DNA from: Pulveribacter suum
GTDB lineage: Bacteria > Pseudomonadota > Gammaproteobacteria > Burkholderiales > Burkholderiaceae_C
Reading direction: 5' to 3'
Assembly: GCF_003013695.1 (NCBI RefSeq)
Contig: NZ_CP027792.1
Location: forward strand, 310,001 to 374,000
DNA length: 64,000 bases
Below the pieces are notes generated by a model that saw nothing but the letters and a program-made list of their open reading frames with translations, was not told the DNA's origin and did not search any database. This document shows positions 7,913-16,795 of this stretch, one piece after another. The position numbers were made by a program, and so were the translations under genes. Position 1 is the first letter of the stretch. Each line of letters opens with the position of its first letter.

Positions 7913-8899
7913 ATGGACAAACTCAAAGCCTTCGAGTCCTTCGTCTCGGTTGCCACGCGCGGCAGCCTGACGGCGGCGGCCCGCGCCGAGGGCGTGGCCC
8001 CGGCCATCATGGGCCGGCGCCTGGACGCGCTGGAGGAGCACCTGGGCGTCAAGCTGCTGATGCGCACCACGCGGCGCATCACCCTCACGCACGAGGGCAG
8101 CTCCTTTTTGGAGGACTGCCAGCGCCTGCTGGCCGACGTGGCCAACGCCGAGGCCAGCGTCTCGGCCGGCGGCATCAAGGCCACGGGGCACCTGCGCATC
8201 ACCGCGCCCGCCGGGTTTGGACGGCGCCACGTGGCGCCGCTGGTGCCGCGCTTTCGCGACCTGCACCCGGAGGTGACCATCTCGCTGAACCTGTCCGACC
8301 GGGTGGTGGACCTGGCCGGCGAGGGCTACGACTGCGCCGTGCGCGTGGGCGACCTGCCCGATTCGTCCCTGGTCAGCGTGCGCATGGCCGACAACCGCCG
8401 CCTGTGCGTGGCCACGCCCGATTACCTGCGCCGGCGCGGCACGCCGCAGCACCCAGGCGAGCTGGCACAGCACGACTGCCTGACGCTGTCCAGCGACGCC
8501 TCGCAAACGCGCGGCTGGGCGTTTCGCGTTCCGCGAACCGCCAGCGGGCAGAAGCGCGAAGGCGCCCTCGCGGGCGCGGGCGTCCTGCGCGAGGGCGGCA
8601 GCGACGAGGTCGTGCACTTCAAGCCCGGCGGGCCGCTGGACTGCTCGGACGGCCAGGTGCTGCACGACTGGTGCTTAGGGGGCTGGGGCATCGCCTGGCG
8701 CAGCACCTGGGAGGTGGAATCCGAGATCGCCGCCGGCCGCCTGGTGGCCGTGCTGGAGGACTTCGCCGCGCCGCCCAACGGCATCTACATGGTCTTTCCT
8801 CAGAGAAAGCACCTGCCGCTGCGCGTGCGGCTGTGGATCGACTATCTGAGGCAACATTACGCCCAGAGCGACTTCTGGGCGCGCAGCCCGGCGCCCTGA
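7913..8899 (+). CDS. LysR family transcriptional regulator
   Basis: The protein has 328 residues. The N-terminal winged helix-turn-helix is at residues 1-60 ([20 protein letters not shown]). A LysR substrate-binding domain follows ([20 protein letters not shown]) and ends near residue 300. It is divergent from glcB and is a candidate regulator of it, which is inference from position. At residues about 206-232 a 25-residue Gly/Ala/Arg-rich stretch (from [10 protein letters not shown] to REGGSDE) interrupts the usual [15 protein letters not shown] sequence. The DNA there contains two inverted repeats and looks like a small in-frame insertion. Confidence 0.9.
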   Translation: MDKLKAFESFVSVATRGSLTAAARAEGVAPAIMGRRLDALEEHLGVKLLMRTTRRITLTHEGSSFLEDCQRLLADVANAEASVSAGGIKATGHLRITAPAGFGRRHVAPLVPRFRDLHPEVTISLNLSDRVVDLAGEGYDCAVRVGDLPDSSLVSVRMADNRRLCVATPDYLRRRGTPQHPGELAQHDCLTLSSDASQTRGWAFRVPRTASGQKREGALAGAGVLREGGSDEVVHFKPGGPLDCSDGQVLHDWCLGGWGIAWRSTWEVESEIAAGRLVAVLEDFAAPPNGIYMVFPQRKHLPLRVRLWIDYLRQHYAQSDFWARSPAP

Positions 8900-8927
8900 T
8901 CCTTTCTTCCCTGCAACGCCCACGCCC

Positions 8928-9383
8928 ATGACCACCGAAGCCCTGCTGGCCTACGCCCACATCCTGTCCATCCTGATGATGGCGACCTTCCTGGCCAGCG
9001 AGACCGCGCTGTGCCGCAGCGAATGGATGAACGCCAAGGTGGTCGAGCGCCTTGTGCGGGTGGACCTGCTGTACGGCATCTCCGCGATGGCCGTGCTGGC
9101 GACGGGCCTGGCGCGCACCTGGTGGGGCGTCAAGGGCGCGACCTGGTACTGGGCCCAGCCGCTGCTGCACGCCAAGGTCACGCTGTTCGTGGTGATCGGC
9201 GTGATGTCCATCGTGCCGACCCTGCGCTTTTTGGCCTGGCGCCGCGCGCTGCGCGCGGATGGCAGCCTGCCAAGCCCCGAACAGGTGCGCGCCACGCGCC
9301 GCATCGTCATGATCGAGGCGCACCTGGTGGCCGTGATCCCGCTGCTGGCCGCCTTCCTGGCGCGCGGGGTGGGCACGCGCTGA
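8928..9383 (+). CDS. DUF2214 family inner-membrane protein
   Basis: The 151-residue protein has four predicted membrane helices (near residues 5-25, 50-70, 80-105 and 128-147). It carries the DUF2214 pattern: AYAHILSILMMATFLASE at the N-terminus, LLYGISAMAVLATGLARTWW, and HAKVTLFVVIGVMSIVPTL. The family function is unknown. It begins 29 nt after the LysR stop on the same strand, so it may share its transcript. It converges on a psiF-like gene through a bidirectional hairpin. Confidence 0.85.
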   Translation: MTTEALLAYAHILSILMMATFLASETALCRSEWMNAKVVERLVRVDLLYGISAMAVLATGLARTWWGVKGATWYWAQPLLHAKVTLFVVIGVMSIVPTLRFLAWRRALRADGSLPSPEQVRATRRIVMIEAHLVAVIPLLAAFLARGVGTR

Positions 9384-9410
9384 AAAAGAAAAACCCCGCG
9401 CCGCGGGGTT
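9383..9410 (-). terminator. Rho-independent terminator of the PsiF gene
   Basis: The stem AACCCCGC / GCGGGGTT with a 3-nt loop (9392-9410) is followed on the minus strand by TTTTTCTTTTT. This is a textbook terminator for the minus-strand PsiF gene. On the plus strand the hairpin may also limit read-through from the DUF2214 gene. Confidence 0.85.
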
Positions 9411-9437
9411 GCTCGTGGGAGGGGCCGACGGTGGCCG

Positions 9438-9773
9438 TCAGGCAGGCTTGTTCGACAGGCATTCCTTCATGAAGGCCTTGCGCTCGTCGCCCTTCAGGTC
9501 CTTGGTCTTGGCGTCGGCGTTGCAGCTGGTCATCTTGTCGTGCTGCTTTTCCTGCTTGCTGGTGCTCAGGCAGGTCTTCATGAAAGCCTTGCGCTCGTCG
9601 CCCTTCAAGTCCTTGGCCTTGGCGTCGGCGTTGCAGCTCTTCATCTTCGTTTGCTGGGCGGTGGGCGCCTTCTTGGCGGCCGGAGCGCTCGCGGCATCGG
9701 CCGCTGCGGGGGCGGCCAGGGCGGGCAGGGCCAGGGCGGCAAGGGCCAGGCAGGTGAGCAGGTTCTTCAGCAT
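9438..9773 (-). CDS. PsiF repeat family protein
   Basis: The 111-residue protein has a signal peptide (cleavage after about ALAAPAA), an Ala-rich linker, and two tandem PsiF repeats. Each contains CNADAKxKDLKGDERKAFMK followed by xCLS. PsiF of E. coli is induced by phosphate starvation; its function is unknown. The ATG at 9771-9773 (MLKNLLTCLALAAL) puts the signal peptide first. The gene ends at a strong terminator and is divergent from argS. Confidence 0.9.
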   Translation of the reverse strand: MLKNLLTCLALAALALPALAAPAAADAASAPAAKKAPTAQQTKMKSCNADAKAKDLKGDERKAFMKTCLSTSKQEKQHDKMTSCNADAKTKDLKGDERKAFMKECLSNKPA

Positions 9774-9886
9774 GATGGAATGGGCTCCAGCGAAGGGGGG
9801 TTGCGGGGGAGTCCGCGGCGACGCGTCGCGGACCGCCAGCATAGTCCTGGCGCAGACGGGGGCTCCCCGTAAAATCCCGCCCCATC

Positions 9887-11566
9887 ATGCTGAGTGTCAA
9901 ACAGGAATTGCTCACGGCGCTGGCCGGCGAGCTGGAGCGGCTGCAGCCCGGCGCGGGCGCGCGCGCAGCCTTTGAAAACCCCAAGGTCGCCGCGCACGGC
10001 GACTTCGCCTGCACCGCGGCCATGCAGCTGGCCAAGCCCCTCAAGGCCAACCCGCGCCAGCTGGGCGAGCAGCTCAGGGACGCGCTGGCCGCCACCCCCG
10101 CCTTTGCCCGCTGGACGGATGCCATCGAGATCGCCGGCCCCGGCTTCCTGAACATCCGCCTCAAGCCCGAGGCCAAGCAGCAGGTGGTGCGCGAGGTGCT
10201 GGAGCAAGGCGAGCGCTACGGCTGGCAGCCGGCGCGCGCGGACAAGGTGATCGTCGAGTTCGTCTCCGCCAACCCCACCGGTCCGCTGCACGTGGGCCAC
10301 GGCCGCCAGGCGGCCATTGGCGACGCCATCAGCCACCTGTACGCCACCCAGGGCTGGCAGGTGCACCGCGAGTTCTACTACAACGACGCGGGCGTGCAGA
10401 TCGACACGCTCACCCGGAGCACGCAGTTGCGAGCCCAGGGGCTCAAGCCGGGCGACGCCGGCTGGCCCGAGGCGGCCTACAACGGCGACTACATCCAGGA
10501 CATCGCCGACGCCTATTTGGCCCGCGCCACGGTACACGCCGACGACCGCGCCTTCACCGCCAGCGGCGAAGTGCAGGACGAAGGCGGCGTGCGCCAGTTC
10601 GCCGTGGCTTACCTGCGCGCCGAGCAGGACAAGGACCTGCAGGCCTTCCACCTGAAGTTTGACGAGTACTACCTGGAGTCCAGCCTGTACGAGCGCGGCC
10701 ACGTGGAGGACACCGTGCGCCGCCTGGTCGCCAGCGGCCACACCTACGAGCAGGACGGCGCGCTGTGGCTGCGCACCACGGACTTCGGCGACGACAAGGA
10801 CCGGGTGATGCGCAAGTCCGACGGCACCTATACCTACTTCCTGCCCGACGTGGCCTATCACACGCAGAAGTTCCAGCGCGGCTATGGGCGGGCCGTGAAC
10901 ATCCAGGGCACCGACCACCACGGCACCATCGCCCGCGTGCGCGCCGGCCTGCAGGCGGTGGATCTGGGCATTCCCCAGGGCTACCCCGACTACGTGCTGC
11001 ACACCATGGTGCGCGTGGTCAAGGGCGGCGAGGAGGTGAAGATCAGCAAGCGCGCCGGCAGTTACGTCACGCTGCGCGACCTGATCGAGTGGACCAGCCG
11101 CGACGCGGTGCGCTTTTTCCTGCTGTCGCGCAAGCCCGACACCGAGTACACCTTCGACGTGGACCTGGCCGTGGCGCAAAACAACGACAACCCGGTGTAC
11201 TACGTGCAGTACGCCCATGCGCGCATCTGCTCGGTGCTGCGCGGCTGGCGCGAGGACTACGACGTGGCCGCGCTGCGGGGCGTGGACCTGTCCGCCCTGC
11301 AGGGCCCCCAGGCCCAGGCGCTGATGCTGCTGCTGGCGCGCTACCCGGAGATGCTCACCGCGGCGGCAGCCGGCAATGCGCCGCACGACGTGACCTTCTA
11401 CCTGCGCGAGCTGGCCGCCAGCTACCACAGCTACTACGACGCCGAGCGGATCCTGGTCGATGACGAGGCCGTCAAGCAGGCCCGCCTGGCCCTGGTCGCC
11501 GCCACCGCCCAGGTGCTGCACAATGGCCTGGCGGTGCTGGGTGTGTCCGCGCCAGCCAGAATGTAA
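9887..11566 (+). CDS. argS: Arginyl-tRNA synthetase
   Basis: This class I aminoacyl-tRNA synthetase charges tRNA-Arg. The 559-residue protein has the N-terminal Arg-tRNA synthetase additional domain, the HIGH motif as HVGHG at residues 135-139 within [17 protein letters not shown], the KMSKS counterpart as KISKR at 385-389, and a C-terminal DALR anticodon-binding domain ending [12 protein letters not shown]. The start at 9887 gives the standard N-terminus ([19 protein letters not shown]). A SPOR-domain gene follows after 12 nt and is probably cotranscribed. Confidence 0.97.
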   Translation: MLSVKQELLTALAGELERLQPGAGARAAFENPKVAAHGDFACTAAMQLAKPLKANPRQLGEQLRDALAATPAFARWTDAIEIAGPGFLNIRLKPEAKQQVVREVLEQGERYGWQPARADKVIVEFVSANPTGPLHVGHGRQAAIGDAISHLYATQGWQVHREFYYNDAGVQIDTLTRSTQLRAQGLKPGDAGWPEAAYNGDYIQDIADAYLARATVHADDRAFTASGEVQDEGGVRQFAVAYLRAEQDKDLQAFHLKFDEYYLESSLYERGHVEDTVRRLVASGHTYEQDGALWLRTTDFGDDKDRVMRKSDGTYTYFLPDVAYHTQKFQRGYGRAVNIQGTDHHGTIARVRAGLQAVDLGIPQGYPDYVLHTMVRVVKGGEEVKISKRAGSYVTLRDLIEWTSRDAVRFFLLSRKPDTEYTFDVDLAVAQNNDNPVYYVQYAHARICSVLRGWREDYDVAALRGVDLSALQGPQAQALMLLLARYPEMLTAAAAGNAPHDVTFYLRELAASYHSYYDAERILVDDEAVKQARLALVAATAQVLHNGLAVLGVSAPARM

Positions 11567-11578
11567 GCAACCACTGAT

Positions 11579-12244
11579 ATGAAGCAACAGCAACGCGGCG
11601 GCACCATCCTGGGCCTCATCCTCGGCGTGATCGTGGGCCTGGGCGCGGCGCTGGCCGTGGCCGTCTATGTGACCAAGGTGCCGGTGCCCTTCCTGACCAA
11701 GGCCAGCCCGCGCCCCTCCGACCAGGACGAGGCCCAGCGCAACAAGAACTGGGACCCCAACGCCCCGCTGTACGGCAAGAACCCGGCCCGGCCGCAGCAG
11801 CCGCCGGCGCCCGTGGCCGATGGCGCCACCGCTCCCATCGTGGCGCCGGCCGTGGTCGGCGGCCTGCCGGCGGTCGATGGCGCCTCCGCGCCGCGCCCCG
11901 CCGCCAGCCGCGCCCAGGCCGGCGCTTCCAGCGACCCGCTGGGCGATCTGGCGCGCGCCCGCGCCGGGGCCCCCGAGCCGAAGCCGGCCGCGGCGGCCGG
12001 CACCGATCCGTTCGACTACTTCGTGCAGGCCGGCGCCTTTCGCACCCAGCAAGACGCCGACGCCCAGCGCGCCAAGCTGGCCATGCTGGGCTGGGAAGCC
12101 CGCGTGAGTGAGCGCGAACAAAGCGGCCGCACGGTGTTCCGCGTGCGGGTGGGCCCGTTCGGCAAGCGCGACGACGCCGAATCGCTGAAGCAAAAGCTCG
12201 ACGGCGCAGGCGTCGAATCCGCGCTGGTGCGCGTGCAGCGCTAG
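11579..12244 (+). CDS. SPOR-domain protein (FtsN-like)
   Basis: The 221-residue protein has a short cytoplasmic N-terminus (MKQQQRGGTIL), one membrane helix at about 10-32, a Pro/Ala-rich periplasmic linker, and a C-terminal SPOR domain from about residue 142 (DYFVQAGAFRTQQDADAQRA to ALVRVQR). This is the FtsN layout; SPOR domains bind denuded septal peptidoglycan. An argS-SPOR arrangement is common in beta-proteobacteria. Whether this is the functional FtsN cannot be decided here, because the essential E-domain helix is not obvious. Confidence 0.88.
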   Translation: MKQQQRGGTILGLILGVIVGLGAALAVAVYVTKVPVPFLTKASPRPSDQDEAQRNKNWDPNAPLYGKNPARPQQPPAPVADGATAPIVAPAVVGGLPAVDGASAPRPAASRAQAGASSDPLGDLARARAGAPEPKPAAAAGTDPFDYFVQAGAFRTQQDADAQRAKLAMLGWEARVSEREQSGRTVFRVRVGPFGKRDDAESLKQKLDGAGVESALVRVQR

Positions 12245-12344
12245 GCCGCGTTGCTTGGCTAGCCCGCACCCTGCCTGCGGAACCTTTGCCGGCCTGGCAC
12301 AGTCCATTCCATCCATTGAATCAGCCCACGGAGCACCTTGCCTT

Positions 12345-13004
12345 ATGAACCGTCGTGAGTTTTCCCTGTCCACCGCCTCGGTGCTCGCCATCTCCGCGCT
12401 GGGCCTGCCGCTGGCCACGCCCGCCCTGGCGCAGGCACCGCGCCAGTTCAAGGAGGGCAAGGATTACGTGCGCCTGTCCAAGCCCGTGCCCAGCGACCCG
12501 GGCGCCGGCAAGGTCGAGGTGATCGAGTTCTTCTGGTACAGCTGCTCGCACTGCAACGCCTTTGAGCCGACCTTCGACGCATGGGCCAAGGGCGCGCCCA
12601 AGAACCTGGTCATCCGCCGCATTCCCGTCGCTTTCAACGCCAGCTTCGCGCCGCAGCAAAAGCTCTACTACACCCTGGAAGGCATGGGCAAGCTGCCCGA
12701 GCTGCACGCCAAGGTCTTTCGCGCCGTGCACGTGGAAAAGCTGCCGTTGAACAAGGACGAGCTGATCTTCGAGTGGATCGGCAAGCAGGGCGTGGACGTG
12801 GCGAAGTTCAAGGAGGTCTATAACTCCTTCACCGTGTCCAACCAGGTGCGCAAGGCCACGCAGCTGCAAAACGACTACCAGGTGGAGGGGGTGCCCTCCA
12901 TGGGCGTGGCCGGGCGCTACTACACCGACGGCACCATGGCCGGCAACATGGACAACGTGCTGCGCGTGGTCGAGCAGCTGGCCGCGCAGGCGCCCAAGAG
13001 CTGA
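12345..13004 (+). CDS. dsbA: Thiol:disulfide interchange protein DsbA/DsbL
   Basis: This is a periplasmic thioredoxin-fold oxidase. The 219-residue protein has the active site FFWYSCSHCNAFEP (Cys67-Ser-His-Cys70, a CxxC of DsbA type), and the cis-Pro loop in VEGVPSMGV. The N-terminus MNRREFSLSTASVLA has twin arginines followed by a hydrophobic segment, so export could be by Tat or Sec. The start at 12345 is chosen for this signal; an upstream ATG would add a non-signal extension. It is followed by a perfect hairpin. Confidence 0.93.
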   Translation: MNRREFSLSTASVLAISALGLPLATPALAQAPRQFKEGKDYVRLSKPVPSDPGAGKVEVIEFFWYSCSHCNAFEPTFDAWAKGAPKNLVIRRIPVAFNASFAPQQKLYYTLEGMGKLPELHAKVFRAVHVEKLPLNKDELIFEWIGKQGVDVAKFKEVYNSFTVSNQVRKATQLQNDYQVEGVPSMGVAGRYYTDGTMAGNMDNVLRVVEQLAAQAPKS

Positions 13005-13029
13005 TCCGCAGCCCGAGGCTGCATCCCGC

Positions 13030-13056
13030 AAAGGGCGCGCCGCTGGCGCGCCCTTT
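13030..13056 (+). terminator. Hairpin after dsbA
   Basis: AAAGGGCGCGCC and GGCGCGCCCTTT form a perfect 12-bp stem with a 3-nt loop, 26 nt after the dsbA stop. There is no long U tract (TTTGCC follows), so termination may be partial and read-through into lptA is possible. Confidence 0.65.
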
Positions 13057-13113
13057 GCCTTGGGGCTGCTGCGAAAAAGCGGTGGCTACAATCAACGCAA
13101 GATTCGTGCCCCC

Positions 13114-13746
13114 ATGAACCATCGACTGCTCTCCCTCTCCCTGTGCGCCGCGCTGGCCCTGGCGCTGGCGCCCGCCGCGCAGGCCGAAAAGGCCGACCGC
13201 AACAAGCCCATGAACATCGAGGCCGATGCGCTGCGCCATGACGAGCTGCAGCAGACCACGGTGTTCACCGGCCACGTGGTGATGACCAAAGGCTCCATCG
13301 TGCTGCGCGGCGCGCGCCTGGAGGTGCACCAGGATGCGGACGGCTACCAAAGCGGCATCGTCACTGCCGACGCCGGCAAGCGCGCCTTTTTCCGGCAAAA
13401 GCGCGACACCGCGCCTGGCGGGCCCGACGAATTCGTCGAGGGCGAGGCCGAGCGCATCGAATACGACGGACGCGCCGACGTGGTGCGGCTGATCCGCCGC
13501 GGCGAGCTGCGCCGCTACCGGGGCGCCACGCTCAGCGACGAGCTGACCGGCGCGCGCATCGTCTATAGCAACGTCACCGACGTCTTCACCGTCGAAGGCG
13601 GCGCGCCCTCGCAGGCGGCCGGCCCCGGCGGGCGCGTGCGCGCCGTGATCGCCCCGCGCGAGACCAGCCCCGCGCCGGCCGCGCCCGTTGCCGCGCCGGC
13701 CCCGGCGCTGCGCCCCAGCAGCGAACTGGGCGGCAGCGGCAAGTGA
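13114..13746 (+). CDS. lptA: LPS transport periplasmic protein LptA
   Basis: LptA forms the periplasmic bridge of the lipopolysaccharide transport machine. The 210-residue protein has a signal peptide (cleavage after AAQAE, about residue 23) and an OstA/LptA domain: [17 protein letters not shown] start (here [17 protein letters not shown]), [20 protein letters not shown] and [10 protein letters not shown]. It has a Pro/Ala-rich tail. Its TGA overlaps the lptB ATG by one base (TGATG), so translation is coupled. The usual upstream lptC and kdsC are absent from this window; dsbA precedes instead. Confidence 0.93.
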   Translation: MNHRLLSLSLCAALALALAPAAQAEKADRNKPMNIEADALRHDELQQTTVFTGHVVMTKGSIVLRGARLEVHQDADGYQSGIVTADAGKRAFFRQKRDTAPGGPDEFVEGEAERIEYDGRADVVRLIRRGELRRYRGATLSDELTGARIVYSNVTDVFTVEGGAPSQAAGPGGRVRAVIAPRETSPAPAAPVAAPAPALRPSSELGGSGK

Positions 13747-14516
13747 TGGCGCAGGACGTGACGGGCGCGGACGGCGCCAGCCGGCTGCAGGCGCGCCACC
13801 TGCGAAAAGCCTATGGCGGGCGCCAGGTCGTCAAGGACGTGTCGCTGTCGGTGCAAAAGGGCGAAGTCGTGGGCCTGCTGGGGCCCAATGGCGCAGGCAA
13901 GACCACGTCGTTCTACATGATCGTGGGCCTGGTGCGCTGCGACGGCGGCGCCATCAGCATCGACGGGCACGACGTGACGGGCATGCCCATCCACCGCCGC
14001 TCGCGCCTGGGACTGTCCTACCTGCCCCAGGAGGCGTCCATCTTTCGCAAGCTCAGCGTGCAGGACAACGTGCGCGCGGTGCTGGAGCTGCAGCGCGGAG
14101 ACGACGGCCGGCCGCTGCCGCGCGCGGAGATCGAGCAGCGCCTCACAGGCCTGCTGCAGGAGCTGCGCGTGGAGCACCTGCGTGCCTCGCCTGCCCTGGC
14201 GCTTTCGGGCGGCGAGCGCCGGCGCGTGGAGATCGCCCGCGCCCTGGCCACGCAGCCGCGCTTCATCCTGCTGGACGAGCCGTTCGCCGGCATCGACCCC
14301 ATCGCCGTGATCGAGATCCAGCGCATCATCGGCTTTCTGAAGGCGCGCGGCATCGGCGTGCTCATCACCGACCACAACGTGCGCGAGACGCTGGGCATCT
14401 GCGACCACGCCTTCATCATCAGCGACGGCAACGTGCTGGCCGAGGGCACGCCCTCCGAGATCGTGGACAACGCCGAAGTGCGCCGGGTGTACCTGGGCGA
14501 GCACTTCCGCATGTGA
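13746..14516 (+). CDS. lptB: LPS export ABC ATPase LptB
   Basis: This cytoplasmic ATPase drives LPS extraction together with LptFG. The 256-residue protein has Walker [13 protein letters not shown]-loop [11 protein letters not shown], signature [15 protein letters not shown], Walker [13 protein letters not shown] and H-loop [10 protein letters not shown]. The ATG at 13746 overlaps the lptA stop; a GTG one codon earlier is also possible. It is followed by rpoN after 87 nt, the classical lptA-lptB-rpoN order. Confidence 0.96.
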   Translation: MAQDVTGADGASRLQARHLRKAYGGRQVVKDVSLSVQKGEVVGLLGPNGAGKTTSFYMIVGLVRCDGGAISIDGHDVTGMPIHRRSRLGLSYLPQEASIFRKLSVQDNVRAVLELQRGDDGRPLPRAEIEQRLTGLLQELRVEHLRASPALALSGGERRRVEIARALATQPRFILLDEPFAGIDPIAVIEIQRIIGFLKARGIGVLITDHNVRETLGICDHAFIISDGNVLAEGTPSEIVDNAEVRRVYLGEHFRM

Positions 14517-14603
14517 GGGCGTACCCGCCATGGCCTGCCGCCGTGCACCGCCAATGCTGACGCCGCCACTGCCGGCGCGTCGCGGCGGCGGTGGCCGCGC
14601 CCG

Positions 14604-16163
14604 ATGAATCGCCCCACCCTGGCGCTGCGCGTCTCGCAGCAGCTGGCGCTCACCCCTCAGCTGCAGCAATCGATCCGCCTGCTGCAGCTGTCCACGCTGG
14701 ATCTGGCGCAGGAGGTGGGCCAGATGCTGGCCGACAACCCGTTCCTGGAGCAGGCCGAGGACGGCGAGCAGGATGCTATCGATACAATAGCTGCTGGCGC
14801 AGACCTGGCGCGCGCTACAGGCCAAAATGATGCCCAACCGCTGGACGGCGCCGCCGACCCGGGCTTCGACGCCCCCGAGCCGCCCGGGCTGCCCGACACC
14901 CCCGAGCGCCTGGACTGGGAGGGCGAAGCCAACGGCCCGGACAGCGACTGGGGCAGCAGCGGCGAGACCCCGGCGCGCACCGGCGGCAGCGGCAGCGACA
15001 CCGAGGGCGACGCCATCGACCTGGCGCGCAGCCACGAGACGCTGGCCGAGCACCTGACCCACCAGGCGCGGCTGTTGCGCCTGTCGCCCGAGGAAGCGGC
15101 GGCGCTGGCGCTGCTCATCGGCTCGCTCAGCGACGACGGCTACCTGGAGGAATCCCTGCCCGCCCTGGCCGACAGCCTGCTGGGCGAGCACTGGGAGCAC
15201 GACCGGCACGAGGCGCTGCTGCACCAGCTGACCCTGGCCCTGGGGCTGCTGCAAAGCCTGGAGCCCGCCGGCGTGGGCGCGCGCGACCTGGCCGAGTGCC
15301 TGACGCTGCAGCTGCGCGCGCAGCTGCAGCAGGCCGGCACCGGCGATGCGCCCACCGTGCAGACCGCCCTGGCCATCTGCCGCCAGCCGCTGGACTGGCT
15401 GGCCCGGCGCGACGTGCGCCGCCTGTCGCAGGCCTGCGGCGCCAGCGAGGCGCTGACGCGCGCCGCCATCGCCCTCATCGGCCGGCTGGAGCCGCGCCCG
15501 GGGCGCCGCTTTGCCGACGTGCAGCAGTTCGCCATGGTGCCCGACGTGATCGTGCGGCGCATCGGCAGCGGCACGCAGCAACGCTTTTCCGTGCAGCTCA
15601 ACCCCGCCGTCATGCCGCGCCTGCAGGTGCACGAGCAGTACGCCGGCGCGCTGCGCGCCCACCGCGGCAGCGGCGGCCACCCGCAGCTGCAGGCGCGGCT
15701 GCAGGAGGCGCGCTGGTTCATCAAGAACGTGCAGCAGCGCTTTGACACCATCTTGCGCGTGTCCGAAGCCATCGTGCAGCGGCAAAAGAGCTTCTTCGTG
15801 CACGGCGAGCTGGCCATGCGCCCGCTGGTGCTGCGCGACATCGCCGAAGAACTCGGCCTGCACGAATCGACCATCTCGCGCGTGACCACCGCCAAGTACA
15901 TGGCCACGCCCCAGGGCACCTACGAGCTGAAGTACTTCTTCGGCTCCGGCCTGGGCACGGAGACCGGCGGCAACGCCTCCAGCACCGCCGTGCGGGCGCT
16001 GATCCGCCAGTTCATCGCCGCCGAGAGCCCGGCCAAGCCGCTGTCGGACAGCAAGATCGCCGAGATGCTCAAGGAGCAGGGCATCGAATGCGCCCGGCGT
16101 ACCGTGGCCAAGTACCGCGAGGCGATGAAGATCGCCCCCACCAACCTGCGCAAGGCGCTTTGA
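14604..16163 (+). CDS. rpoN: RNA polymerase sigma-54 factor
   Basis: Sigma-54 directs polymerase to -24/-12 promoters. The 519-residue protein has the Gln-rich region I (MNRPTLALRVSQQLALTPQL), an acidic variable region II (about 55-145), the core-binding region, the helix-turn-helix (LHESTISRVTTAKYMATPQG) and the RpoN box ARRTVAKYRE at residues 497-506. Residues 58-76 (AIDTIAAGADLARATGQND) are encoded by a family A repeat inserted in frame in region II, which tolerates length change. It ends just before a GC-rich intergenic repeat. Confidence 0.97.
   Translation: MNRPTLALRVSQQLALTPQLQQSIRLLQLSTLDLAQEVGQMLADNPFLEQAEDGEQDAIDTIAAGADLARATGQNDAQPLDGAADPGFDAPEPPGLPDTPERLDWEGEANGPDSDWGSSGETPARTGGSGSDTEGDAIDLARSHETLAEHLTHQARLLRLSPEEAAALALLIGSLSDDGYLEESLPALADSLLGEHWEHDRHEALLHQLTLALGLLQSLEPAGVGARDLAECLTLQLRAQLQQAGTGDAPTVQTALAICRQPLDWLARRDVRRLSQACGASEALTRAAIALIGRLEPRPGRRFADVQQFAMVPDVIVRRIGSGTQQRFSVQLNPAVMPRLQVHEQYAGALRAHRGSGGHPQLQARLQEARWFIKNVQQRFDTILRVSEAIVQRQKSFFVHGELAMRPLVLRDIAEELGLHESTISRVTTAKYMATPQGTYELKYFFGSGLGTETGGNASSTAVRALIRQFIAAESPAKPLSDSKIAEMLKEQGIECARRTVAKYREAMKIAPTNLRKAL
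14775..14830 (+). repeat. Family A dispersed repeat, copy 4 (inside rpoN)
   Basis: The copy runs GCTATCGATACAATAGCTGC, then a spacer, then GCGCTACAGGCCAAAATGA. It has the same layout as intergenic copies and reads in frame within region II of sigma-54. Confidence 0.8.
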
Positions 16164-16170
16164 TGAGGAT

Positions 16171-16286
16171 CACCCCCCTGAGCCGCTGCGCGGCTTCCCC
16201 CCGCTCTCGCTTCGCTGCGCTACGCGGGCAGGGGGACGACGCCCTCGCTGCGGGGCGGCCCTTGCTCGGCGTCCGCTGGCCTGGGG
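16171..16286 (+). repeat. GC-rich intergenic repeat (family B, copy 1)
   Basis: The stretch runs CCCCTGAGCCGCTGCGCGGC, then TTCCCCC, several inverted arms, and GGGGGACGACGCC. It fills most of the space between rpoN and the thioesterase gene. A related reverse copy lies near 30760-30855 after ybdK; both begin immediately past a gene's end. Confidence 0.6.
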
Positions 16287-16337
16287 TGCGCCGGTTTCCG
16301 GCAGTGCTGTCGCTGTGCTGCCCTTTGGAGAATTGAC

Positions 16338-16778
16338 ATGGCCCGCATCGTCTTCGAGCTTCCCGCGCACTTCGGCTTTGCCACCGAGCTGCAGGTCTAT
16401 ATCAGCCACGTCAACCAGGGCGGGCACCTGGACAACGCGCAGCTGCTCAGCCTGGTGTCGGAGGCGCGCGTGCGCTTCTTCCAGTCGCTGGGCTACCCGG
16501 AGGCCGACGTGGCCGGCCTGTCCACCGTGGTGGGCGACATCGTGGCGCAGTACAAGTCGGAGGCCTTCCACGGCGAGACGCTGTGCGTGGACATGGTGCC
16601 GCAGGACTTCAACCGCTACGGCTTCGACCTGGTGTTTCGCATGGCGGAGAAGACCCAGGGCCGCGAGATCGCCCGCGGCAAGATCGGCATCGTCTTCATC
16701 GACGGCGCAGCGCGCAGGCCGGCTTTCATTCCCGAATCCATTCGCCAGCTGCTGCTGCAGCGCGCGGCGGCAGGCTGA
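16338..16778 (+). CDS. Hotdog-fold acyl-CoA thioesterase family protein
   Basis: The 146-residue protein has a single hotdog domain. The segment VYISHVNQGGHLDNAQLLSL and the following SEARVRFFQSLG resemble the 4HBT-type thioesterase helix with a catalytic Asn/Asp/His cluster. Later strands VDMVPQDFNRYGFDLVFRMA and IARGKIGIVFIDG fit. The substrate is unknown. The start has a GGAGAATTG ribosome site just upstream. The gene stands alone between rpoN and a convergent chemoreceptor gene. Confidence 0.82.
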   Translation: MARIVFELPAHFGFATELQVYISHVNQGGHLDNAQLLSLVSEARVRFFQSLGYPEADVAGLSTVVGDIVAQYKSEAFHGETLCVDMVPQDFNRYGFDLVFRMAEKTQGREIARGKIGIVFIDGAARRPAFIPESIRQLLLQRAAAG

Positions 16779-16795
16779 CCGGCCGCCGCGGCCTG

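Noticed and set aside
9767..12460. An 897-codon frame on the minus strand across argS and the SPOR gene
   Set aside because: It is the antisense of argS, which has full catalytic motifs; long antisense frames are expected at this GC content.
13563..15863. A 766-codon minus-strand frame across lptB and rpoN
   Set aside because: Shadow of lptA, lptB and rpoN; composition is repetitive and lacks any recognisable segment.
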